Translations under genes and position numbers: made by a program
Assembly (NCBI GenBank): GCA_029964075.1
Contig: CM057141.1
Span: forward strand, 4,650,001-4,714,000
DNA length: 64,000 nt
DNA from: Patiria pectinifera
Lineage: Eukaryota; Echinodermata; Asteroidea; Valvatida; Asterinidae
Direction: 5' to 3'
Notes under the pieces: model-generated
What the model was told of the DNA's origin: nothing
What the model saw: only the letters and a program-made list of their open reading frames with translations
Databases searched by the model: none
Shown: piece after piece, positions 1 to 10,900 of the stretch
How the letters are laid out: each line of letters opens with the position of its first letter
Position numbering within the stretch: position 1 is the stretch's first letter

Positions 1-350
1 ATAACTTCCTCACTGAAACAAAATGTGCCACATAAAACCACTTGTTACACGACACAAAGGCCTGCGAAAACAAACAAGTAATTTATTTTTTACTGAAAAT
101 TATAATCCTTTGAATTTCGTTTGGAAAAGAAAATCAAGATTTTGAAAAAGCAACAGTATTTACTGTACGCAACAGTATTTACTGTACGCATCATAAAATA
201 GCGCTCCACACAGCGGCAATAAAAGAAAACAACAAAACTAAAAGCCCCATTCTGCCCAATATAATTACACAATATCTTCACTATATAAGCATTAACATTA
301 AGATCACCTACATGTATAAATATAATCTCTGAAACTAATGATTGAGTCAT

Positions 351-555
351 TGTTGGGTCCGAGTTGGTCGTGCTTGGGTCCGAGTTGGTAGTGGGTCCGA
401 GTTGGTCGTGGGTCCGAGTTGGTCGTGGGTCCGACTTGGTAGTGGGTCCGAGTTGGTAGTGGGTCCAAATTGGTAGTGGGTCCGAGTTGGCGTGGGTCCG
501 TGTTGGCATGGGTCCGACTTGGCATGGGTCCGACTTGGTTTGGGTCCGAGTTGAC
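351..555. repeat. Minisatellite, 16-18 bp unit
   Basis: About twelve imperfect head-to-tail copies of GGGTCCGAGTTGGTCGT and close variants (GGGTCCGACTTGGTAGT, GGGTCCGTGTTGGCAT). Read on the minus strand it gives a spurious Pro-Thr-Arg-Thr-His repeat peptide in two frames. Confidence 0.9.
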
Positions 556-670
556 CTGATACCTAGCCTAGCCCTAGGCTACATTACATGCATTAGCCCC
601 ATAAATGTCATGAATGTGGCCAATTTACTGGACTAGGCTACTTCCGTAAATAAACGCTGTGGCAAGATTA

Positions 671-854
671 CCATATGCGAAGTTCACTAATTTTCCTCTG
701 TATTGACTAACAAGCCCCTAGATAGCAATTTCATGTCATCAAAGTCAAGTTGAGCAGCGAGAAAATACAAGGATTTTCTTAGAAAACACTAAGAATTTTT
801 CAGTCCACTCTCATAGGGTTTGTACACAGAGTGTTGAGTGAACTTCGTATATGG
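671..854. mobile_element. Small inverted-repeat element, family CCATAT
   Basis: Ends are CCATATGCGAAGTTCACT on the left and AGTGAACTTCGTATATGG on the right, a near-perfect inverted repeat. The body contains GATAGCAATTTCATGTCATC. A second, inverted full copy is at 63024-63217 and a half copy at about 46203-46310. No coding capacity; a MITE. Confidence 0.85.
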
Positions 855-1747
855 AAATCTTTCCAAGGCCACACGTACAAAAACATTGCGAACTCTGTCA
901 AATTTTGATTTTCACATTTAGGCTTAGTTTGTAGTTTATTTTTGCTTTAGAAGCATAGACACCCTCTTTATACACTTAGGCCAATAGGCTAATCAGAAAG
1001 TGCTGCCTTTTTCAGATGTCTGATTTTCGTGTAATTTCATGTTGAAATTTTGATAGTGATACCCAAATGTGTGCAAACGAATTTGGAAATTTCACAAAAA
1101 ATTGAGAAAAGTCTGCTTTTGTTTTTTGATTGTAAAGGTGATTTTTGAGCAATAAAAACATTTTCATACATTCAACAGTCATTCAAGAGGCTAATAATGA
1201 TTAATGGACTTGAATTTGAAATGGACCCCCCCCCCCAAAATATGAAAACTAGGCATATTGATGATTTTGATTGTCCATTAAATTTATCCAGTATCACTGC
1301 TGTCGTCCATGATGTTTTGTGCATTTTGCGCATGACACAATCGTATGGTGGCCCTGAAGGGACATCGCACATCGAGACTTCTGCGATGTTGCACACTTTT
1401 TTCTGCGATGTCGCAGAAATCTAGCTGATATGCAACATGGTATTTAGCGAACAATTTAGATGATTCCAAACAAAAGTGACTTTTCCTGCTGTATCATCCT
1501 AAATGTTGAGGTATTAATTATTAAGTCCCAAAACAAAAGTGTCTTCATTCTCTCATCACATGGAATGGGGTCCTAAACTACCCAATTACCTTGCATTCAG
1601 ACTTTTTCAATTGATGTAGAATTACGATTTTATTGCCGCAAATCAAATGTTTAGATTTATTCTTCTTGAACAAGCGTCTTAATTTAAATCTGATAATAGG
1701 ACTAACATGCCTAATTACAGTCACCCACATTAAAAACTTTGCAATGT

Positions 1748-2117
1748 TAGGCCAAAAAAATAAATAAGTCGGTCTCTGGTCAGCGCGCGCGTCGATTTTA
1801 ATCATGAGCGTCAACCCCTTTTTTTTTTCAAATTGTCCGCGGTAGCTACAGCAGCGCCCTCTATTGCCGCACCTCCTCAGATTTTTGTACCAAGGAATGG
1901 GGAAATTGCACCAAGGCAAATGATGGAGGGCACCAAGGCAAATTATGGAGGTCCCCAATGTATATGACGACACAACAAAAGCAAAATAGTACCCACCTTG
2001 TCTGTACAATCCAAGCTTGAAAAAAAAAAAGCCCCCCCCCCCAAAAAAAAACGTGTCGCCGCATCAATTCTGGAACTTTGGTGTGACCAGAGACCGAATG
2101 GTTTTTTTTTGGCCTTA
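1748..2117. mobile_element. GGCC-ended MITE, copy 1
   Basis: TA-flanked ends: GGCCAAAAAAA with GGTCTCTGGTC on the left, and GACCAGAGACC with TTTTTTTTGGCC on the right. A closely similar copy in the same orientation is at about 50420-50751; relatives are at 8056-8394 and 26838-27153. TA duplication would fit the Tc1/mariner superfamily, but no transposase is present. Confidence 0.75.
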
Positions 2118-2170
2118 TGTCATTTTTTTTTATCGTAGGCAAATGTGTGCGGATTTTAAACTGGCAGTAT

Positions 2171-4859
2171 AGGGTAAACTGGGGTAAAAACGCCCATGGG
2201 GTAAAAACGCCCATGGGGTAAAAACGCCCACTTGACTTGTTTCCACTGCTAGTAAAAAATGACAAGATGGATAACTCAATGGAATATATTTTTAATAAGT
2301 ACAATGTAGATAAAAACTAATAATAAAAAGAATTAAATTCATTAACATATTTGAAGGGTACGTAGGTGCTGTTGAAAAAAATATTTAAAAAAAAGTTTTA
2401 AAAAATAGCCGTCGAAGGTTTAGCCTATATTGCTTAAAATTATTTTATAAAAAAAAGTATTTTATATTTTTATTATTCTTTAGTTGATATATATTAAGAA
2501 GGGTTAATTACATAATAATAAATGATTAAAATATTTAAATCTATTTTAATATTTGTTTAATAATGTTTTTTGAGTGGGCGTTTTTACCCCGGGCAAAATC
2601 AGGGGTCTCGGGGTAAAAACGCCCAGTACTTTTCTTGACATCAAACTCTATTGCAGCCTCATTTATCTTCAAAAACCTCACTGTTGGAACTTTCTACAGC
2701 ATTCTGTTTGTTGTATGAGTAAGTATTAGCTATAAGAGTCCCACTACATAAATATTAAACAGTCAGGCGGGGATCCGGGAGGGGGGGTCACCCCCCCCCC
2801 CCCCATCCAAAAAAAAAAATTATCATACAAATTTCCCAAAAAATAAGTCCGAACCCCACCCCCCCCCCCCCTGCTGTGACACCTTAACAAAAATTATACT
2901 GGTATAATGTCCGCCTGTTCGAAATACGGTAGGCCTACATCATTCTGTAATCTAGTTTTAATAATCGTCGAAGTTTTTGGTTTTATAGAGGCAAAGTGTC
3001 CGGAGAAAAAAAAAACCTGTGTACATTTTCTGATTTTTTTTGCTGATGAAATCCCCCCCCCTCCCCGCGAAAACTCCTGGATCCGCCCCTGACAGTGTAT
3101 TGTGTGAAGTGGGGAGGTACATGTAGGCGGTACATCACTAACTGACGTTACGTAGTGGCAAGGAATCTGGCATTTGTTTAGTGGCGAATGCCATGGGTCT
3201 ATGATATGTGAGCAGATTCGCTGATTAATTAGGCAAGGCCCCGCCTCTTGACTTCCTAGATTTTGACCAATCAGTGGGCACTTTCTATATCGGGTCTTCG
3301 GTCATTCACCGTTGCGCATCATAGACAATGGATTAAAAAGCCCTGCGTCACGCACTCTGTTACCATTTTACGCGATAACGCGCCCGGCTGTTGTTGCATT
3401 ACAAAACACTGTATTCGAATTGACCAATCAAATGTTTAGTCCTGATTTGGGAATGAAATGACGTCCCGATTTAGTAAAGTTGACTCCGATTGGCTGAGGC
3501 GCGAGATCGCATAAATATGCATGCTTTGATATATCAGACGTCAGACAGGAGTCTGGGCTCCGTGGATAACGGGTGATACTCAGACTAGCATTTATTAGGG
3601 AATGCTCGAGAAATCATGAGCTCATGGCATTTTCTCAAGAAAAAAAAATAACACCTCTATGGTGATTTGAGTGTACTTTTAATAAGTAAAAATGACTAGA
3701 AATTGCTCTAGTCTAAGACCCAACTGGACCGGTTTCTGCTCTCATGCTATAATAGCAGAGCTTCATCCGTAGTAAGCCAAATCCAGTATTTTATATTCGG
3801 CTAAATTAGTCGTGTCAAATGTTAGGGTGCATAGATACACATTAGTGCATCTAATAACATTTTGTGTGAACCTTGTAATGAGTCCAATTCCCGGTTATTG
3901 ATAAACCTTGATTTGACAAGTACACCTTTAAGATTTTTGGCCTTTTATAGGCAGGAATTGGTTTGCTGGGAAACAGATTGCATACATGTAATTTCAGGTG
4001 TTCCGGAACTAAATGCCAGTCTTTCAGCAATACTTTTGTTAGCTGCTGGGTTTTGATGTGTGGTGTGTAGATTATCTTGAAGACTAGAGGTGGTTCTTTT
4101 GGTCGTGTTTCATTCATGATGTATTGCTCACAGATTTCAAATTGTATGTCTTTTATGACTGTCAATTTCCTCTTTCTTGTGGTTACAGAGTAGAAGTTTC
4201 TCCATGAACGCATTTCTTTTCTCTAAGAAATATGTCTTGTTGTCACAGAAATGTGCGTATCTTAGTACTGTAGTTCTCCTTTGATTAAGCCTTAGGTTAC
4301 CAGCAGTAGGCTAGAAGCACAATATACAAAAATGCCTAATAACATGGAACTATGATTTGGCTAAACAAGATTGAAATAGATTTTTCAATATTGGCAGGTT
4401 TTATCATAACCTACAAGTTTGTTATGGGCGAATTATGTACGCTAATGTTCCACTTCCTTCCACATAAAAATACCTGTTTCAAATGATCAAGTTTGTAGTT
4501 ATAATTAACCAGTTGTGTTTGAAAAGTTATTTGTATTTGATGAAGTATCCCTCCATATTAAATTAATTACAAAAATATGACTATACTACAGGGAAACCTG
4601 TGGTATAGCAATTTTTTTTTTTATAAATGTGGGCGGGCGTTTTTACCCCGAGGCCCGGGTAAAAACGCCCGCCAAACTTCCTCCCGAAAAGGGGGGAAAA
4701 TTTCCCCATATCAATATAATGACCATGATATTATATTTGCACCTGATAGAGGAGACATGTATTGCATAAAACCACACATTTATTTCCTAGTGTCTCCATG
4801 TAGTACTAAGATATTTAACAAAAACCTCAAAATCGGGCGTTTTTACCCCAGTTTACCCT
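2171..4859. mobile_element. 2.7 kb inverted-repeat element with GGGGTAAAAACGCCC ends
   Basis: The left end is AGGGTAAACTGGGGTAAAAA followed by CGCCC; the right end is its inverse, GGGCGTTTTTACCCCAGTTT then ACCCT. The motif GGGGTAAAAACGCCC also occurs internally in both orientations (about 2195-2235, 2573-2625, 4625-4675). I found no transposase reading frame. A degraded copy of the right 280 bp is at 50788-51019. Confidence 0.7.
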
Positions 4860-5093
4860 ACATGTACATGTAGTTAATGTTTGAGATATTCAGTGTAATA
4901 TAGTATACCCAACCACCTTTTTAATAAACTTTTTATTCAATTTTTAATTTTGATGAAGTAGATACTATTCATTGTGAGATACGCGCTGTATTAAGTTTTG
5001 TTTTATTTTGTCTGTTTAGTGGTTGAATCTGTTTGATGGTTGAATAGTCTCTTTTATTGACGATTGTTTCATTTGTTTCGCATGTTCTTCAAG

Positions 5094-7929
5094 GATCGGA
5101 TGGTTTTGACGGCATTGGAGATGCACACTGAACTCATCGAGAGCGGCCGTGAGCTCCTTCGCCTCAGGGACTATTTCTCCAACCCGGGAAACTTTGAACG
5201 GCAGGAAAACACCTTGCAGCTCAATCCATTACGTAAGACAAAAAACAGTCGTACATCCACATTCAAAATTCAAAACGATAAATTTTCAAAATTCATTGGG
5301 TTTTGTCAAGTCCATCACAAGTCTTCACAAGTCCAACACGAGTTAATCACAGGTCGTGCAGTCCCTAGACCATCAGATGCTTTTCAAATAAGCTGTGATA
5401 CAGTCATACCTTTGTAATATTGTTCACGTCATTCTACCGCGAAAGGTCAATACCAGCTAAGCACTTATTTATTTCCATTCATAAATACCCACAAGTCAAA
5501 ACAAGTCAAAAATTCACAATTTTCCAATGATTTTGTTCAACACTTTTACTGCATGTTTTATGAAAACACCCCTCTGGCCTTATGTCTATGGTATGTGTCC
5601 CACGCATGTAACGGTAAAAGTTGGCACACGTGTGACACATGGCGCAGAATGCAGCGGCGCAGGAATGAAATGTTTAAAACCCGCTGGTGTTTTATCAGCG
5701 GTTTAAAACCAGCCAGGTGACGGGCTCTTGACCAATAGGAATGGATAAACTATCCCAGGTATTTATGAATAGCGATTTGTGAATTATAAATGGATTTGTA
5801 ACTCACATGTGACTGGTCATGTTATGGTTTGTGATAGATCCCACAACAACAATGTTCAAATGAACCATACTTTGTTTGGATTATTTGCCCTGCATGTATG
5901 TTCATGAGAGGACTCACGAATAGTGAGCAAACTCATAAATTAATTTGTTTCTGAGAATTGCTGGTACGTGTTCCATTTGTATGAGTTTTGTGCAGGTATA
6001 AAGAAAATAGCATAATTTATTTCCTTGTTTTGAATCAATCCTACCGGTAACTGTGTTAAGAAGCCAAGTCATGCTATAGTATTATTAACTCCGACAGTGG
6101 GCCATTTCTACTGGACTTTGTCCATCTGAGTAGTGAATGAAAGACCTTTTGGTGTAGCAGTTGTAGTCTGTTGGATTCAGCAGGCTGTTTTATTTGCTGT
6201 CATTAGATTTTTGTTATATTCAGAAGTTGCTAAAAGAAAATTGAATGGGGTTAGGGTTAATAATGTAGTCCTTCATGATGCCCCTCTATCTGGCTTCACG
6301 GTCCACTGTGTAGCTTCTGTGCGATGTGATGTGGCTAATAGCATTTTCTACACTCGAGGAGGCAAGTGGTTCCAAAGGTGAAGCCAAGGTATAAGAAACC
6401 ATGGAATCATATCACAACAGACAACAATTATCTTGTTACATGTATACCTCAGTTGTACGTGGCTATAATTTTTTGCTCATGCTTGCAGGGTCTATTTTGC
6501 AGGGCCAGTGTTGTATTAAGCAATGCTTGGGATAACATCCAAATGAATTTACAACAACATTTACAGGGGTGTAAGTGGGGTTAAATTTCTGTTGGGGGAC
6601 AGCTGGGCACTGGGGGAGCATAATTTTTTTAAGGAGGCATTTAAGGCAAATGAAATGTATCACTTCAAAAGTGCAGAATATGTTTTTTCATTTAAAGATT
6701 TAAGTTGGGGGCTGGGGGGAGGGGGAAGGATGGGGGCACTGACATCCGCTGTGGGATACAGTCCATTCATGCCATTATGTTGCCATACATGAACTTTTGA
6801 AGTAGGTCAACTGAAAAGTAGGTTGCCTCAACTAATTCATTTTTTTGTTTTAACTCTAAGTCACACCACATATTGTTGCACTTTCAGATCGCACATCCAG
6901 TGAGACCACGTTCGACTCGCTGGACCTGGCCCGGTATTCCGACGATGGTGTCAACCAGTCGGACGATAAGCACGCAGTGCTGGAGTTTGAGCTACGAAAG
7001 GCCAAGGATACCATCAAGGCATTGCGGGCTAACCTCACTGAGGCAGCAGGTAAAGTATAGACTAATTGCATACGGCAGCCATCTTTGTGGTGTGTTTTGT
7101 TATGTTAATTAATTAACAATGAATCCAAAAGGTGTCTGCTGATGCGTACCCCTGCTGAACAAAAGCACACCTCCAAGATGGCCGCAGTGCAAATGATCTA
7201 TTAGAGGGCAAACTCGTGTCTTTCATAATCCTAAAATCCTGCACAATTTCTGAAAATGCCTTTAAAGTTTGAAAATGTACCATTCGCGCTATTTGTGAGT
7301 TTTAACCCCTCCCTCCGTTTTTGTTGTTGTTTACCTTAATTTTTTTTCAAGCAATACAAAAGATATAATGAGACATCGTACAAAGAAAATCAGCCCACAT
7401 CTAGTTATTGAGTAATTACTTTAGGAACTTTGAATTATTTACGGCTCAACAATAATGCACTTTTTGCAGGTTCCAGCCCCCTATGATATAAAAGTCATTC
7501 AGATTCTCCAGGAAAGGGGAAGAAGAAAAACTGGGAAAAACTCCAACCATATTCTCTTGAAGTTTCGCAGCCATGTGCCTTAGGCGTAGAAATGGGAATT
7601 AAAATGGAAGTTGTCTTCAACATTTACGGTTGTAAGTCAATAAGTGATTTAAATCAAAAGCATAAAAAAATCTAGCACGTGGACAATTGTAAAAAAAAAA
7701 TCGTAGCTGTCTAAGGCACCACGTTTTCCATTGACACAAATCCGTAATGGGATTGGAAATGCTGTGGTATTTTTTGGTGATAAAAGTTTATTAACCATTG
7801 CACATGAAAGAAAGGACTCCCCAACAAAGGTCTTTATTTTTTAAGGAACATTTCATTTGTTGTGTTTTAGAGAGTGAAGTTCCGTCGCCAATTCACACCA
7901 CTAAGACAGCTGAAGGCGTGATAGCAGAG
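5094..7929 (+). CDS. RELCH: RELCH N-terminal exons 1-3 of those visible
   Basis: Residues 1-120 of the visible product. The first exon (5094-5232, donor GTAAGA) carries the conserved helix and the RDYFSNPGNFERQ block. The second (6888-7049) carries DSLDLARYSDDG followed by a heptad-rich helix (VLEFELRKAKDTIKALRANL) that fits the first coiled coil of the family. The third is a 59 nt exon (7871-7929) with AESEVPSPIHTTK, matching the AAEHEVP segment of the vertebrate protein. Phases are 0-1, 1-1 and 1-0. The missing part should be the acidic or low-complexity N terminus. Confidence 0.93.
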
Positions 7930-10900
7930 GTAACATATTCCTTTCGAAGAATCATGTTTCCCTACAGCTAGTTCTACAAACATTGTTAGCCATACTGAAT
8001 CAGTAGGGTGTGGAAATTGACCTCAAAAACCTGCGAGATTTTGCGAGAATATAGCTAAGGCCAAAAAAAAAAAAGTCTCCGGTTTCTGGTATGGAGCTTG
8101 CCCAAAAAGTGGTGCGGCAACGCGTTTTTTGTTGTTTTCTTACCTGTTTTTTTTGCTTCAAATGTCGGCTGATGACATTATGGGAGACCAGAGAGGCCAC
8201 TTACAGCTTATTCTCGATCATAACCCCATCTAAAAACACGTTAAAATTGTGCAGCAGCAGGATTCCAGACAAACCACTGAGTTTGGCGGTTTTGAGACAT
8301 CTTTCATTTAAAAAAAAAGTTTTCATTTTGCCGACGCGCATGGCTACGGCGACGCGCGCGCATACCAGAAACCGGAGACTTTTTTTTTGGCTTAATCGGG
8401 GCACCATGTATAGGATCTACAACGTGTGTAACATCCTATTTTTTTTGCATTTAATTTGTGTCCTGACTGGGCCCATCCAAACAAGGCAATTTAATATCTA
8501 TTTTGAGAGAAAAGAAAGCATTACAATTTATGACATATTGAAAATATTGCGAATTGATGACTATCATTAAAATTAAAATTGTTGATCTCAACTTCTGTTT
8601 CAATCGATCACGCGGATAACAAGTGGGTAAATTCAAACACTGGAGTCTGTGACTAGACTAGTCTGTGTTTGGTACCAAGACGTTCGCATAAAAAGTGAAC
8701 GTAGACTGGCGAGACTTACACACTGTATTATTTAGTTGAGTCTGGAACCAGTTGTACTAACATTGCCTATACAGCCTGTCTCAAAAAAATGGTACAATCA
8801 GAAAAAAAATTGGTTAAATATGAAATTTCAAAATAGGTCATTCTTACTTGGCGTAATATTAAAGAACAAAGACTGGGCTTTCCAATAGTGTTTGTTTGAT
8901 CTTATTTGCTTTTGTCAATTCAGAGATATAATCTATTTAGTGCGATACACCAAAATCGATTTTGTGCCACTTTTATGCATGGGCAGAGTTGTTTCGAGTA
9001 CTGTGCCATGCTGTCTTGAACAAACTCGATTTTTGTGTTCCGCAGTAAACTGGAGTTATCTCTGGATTGACAAAAGCAAATGAGATGAAACAAAAAGTAT
9101 TGGAAAGCCTGGTCTTTTTTTCTTTAATGTGATGCTCAAAACGACTTACTTATGTTGAGATTTAATATTGAAAAAAATAGTTGTACCATTTTTTTGGAGA
9201 CAGGTTGTAGTATACTTGTTTAGAAAAAGACTGTAGTCAAAAACCTTTCTTTGTTCCTGTAAGTGTTAAAATTTCTGTCCTTGTTTTATTTCTTCAGGAC
9301 ACAATGAAACCTCTGGAGCGTCGAGCACTCAACTTTCTCATCAATGAGTTTCTACTCCAACGTGACTACAAACTCACCTCAATCACATTCTGCGATGAGA
9401 ATGAGGAACAGGTTAGTATTGTTCACACAATAATTGTGTAGCGGTGAAATTCCCCCAAAATTTGTCAACATCTCCTGTGCCAATTTTGTATAATTTACAA
9501 TAGCGTAAGAGCTGGGTATGCTCTTTCTTATGCATTTAACCACTATAACCCCTTGAGCAGTTTTACTAGAAAGTACCCTGAATCCGCCAAAATCCACCAG
9601 TTTTGTCATGCAAAAAGATTTGTGTGTCCTGAGTCCATCAGAATCCACCAGTGAGTCCATCAGAATCCACCAGTTTTGTCATTCCAAAAAATGTTGTGTC
9701 CTGAGTCCATCAGAATCCACCAGTGAGTCCATCAGAATCCACCAGTGTAGTACATATAACCTCGTACACACCAAACATATAACCAAGGAGTTAAACTGTT
9801 GAGATCCTGTATCCATCAAAGTCCCCCAACTGCCTAGTATGGAGGTATCCTGAATCCATCAAAATCCTGCAGTACCGCTTGGCTTACTGTCCTGAATCCA
9901 TCAAAGTCCCCCAATTTTTGATATATGGAGGTATCCTGAATCCATCAAAATCTTGCAGTACCGCTAGGCTTACTGCCCTGAATCCATCAAAGTCCCCCAA
10001 CATTTGCTATATGGAGGTATCCTGAATCTGCCGAAATCCTCCAAAACAGGGGTGTGGATTTTGATGGATTTCAGGTATGTTACGGTTTGAGTGAAAAACA
10101 CCTGTCCTTTACCTGCCAGACACAACAAAGTGCAGCAGGTGTTGAAGTCTGTGGGATCTTAATGCATTGAGACATCAACACCGGTGCATAAAGTGCCAAT
10201 TCTGAGACAATGGGCTCTGTGCACGAATAGAGAGGGCGCTTTCTGACCATTTTTGAGAGCCCCATGTACGTGCTGCGTGTACTGGTTCACGCCCGTGTGG
10301 CGCAAAGTACGCACTAGTTTTATCTGAATGTACACAAAGCCATAGCATCTTCGCGTGAGTGTCAGGCGTTGTTGGTAATGCGTTCGGATGTCTCCCAGTG
10401 GTCTCCCGCAACTCGCCCTTTCTCGCCGTTGAGGGGGTACTTGTGCATGGAGAGCATAGGGTTAAGACTGATTTTGTGAAATCCTTTCACTTTTTTTTTC
10501 CATGCAGGATTTTGATGACTGGGACGACGTTGGCCTGAACCGTTCCCGCCCGCCAGATCTGCTTCACCTGTACAGGGATTACAGCAGGCACGTCATCCCT
10601 GCCAAGGAGACGACCGAGGTAGGATGCGGGGACGACAGCATCTTGGCTGAGCAATCGGAGGAGGTTGAGGCCGACCTGGGAATGGCCATGGACGAGGAGA
10701 GAGAGAAACTGGTGAGTTTTGAGAAGCTTGGGAGTTCTGAACAAACTGGAGATTTTGAGGTCGGGGAAATGACAAAATGGTTGAGTTTTGAGAAGGTGGG
10801 GCTATGACAAATTGGTGAGTTTTAAGGAGCTAGGGAGATCTGACAAAATTGGTGAGTTTTGAGAATTTGACAAAATTTGTGAGTTTTGAGAAGCTAGAGA

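Larger units (their letters stand above)
1..5093. other. RELCH upstream intron or 5' flank, no gene seen
   Basis: No exon with RELCH similarity and no other coding signal was found. The stretch holds the minisatellite at about 351-555, an inverted-repeat element at 671-854, a GGCC-ended element at 1748-2117 and a 2.7 kb inverted-repeat element at 2171-4859. CCAAT-like motifs cluster at 3270-3500 (ACCAATCAG, GACCAATCA, GATTGGCTG), which could be promoter sequence or part of a repeat; I could not decide. Confidence 0.6.

Noticed and set aside
90-525. Overlapping minus-strand open frames with Pro-Thr-Arg-Thr-His repeats
   Set aside because: They are translations of the 16-18 bp minisatellite in two frames; there is no conserved domain, and the second frame is equally open.
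1578-2304. Two open frames of 143 and 147 codons on the minus strand
   Set aside because: They run across a MITE and homopolymer tracts; the related copy at 50420 does not keep the frames.
3230-3560. RELCH promoter at the CCAAT-like cluster
   Set aside because: There are three CCAAT-type motifs but no adjoining first exon; support is too weak to call a promoter.
8091-8570. 159-codon open frame on the plus strand
   Set aside because: It starts inside a MITE with inverted ends and continues into unrelated sequence; no similarity to any family I know.
9575-10075. CRISPR-like repeat array
   Set aside because: Spacing is irregular, units are degenerate and the genome is eukaryotic; it is a degenerate tandem repeat.
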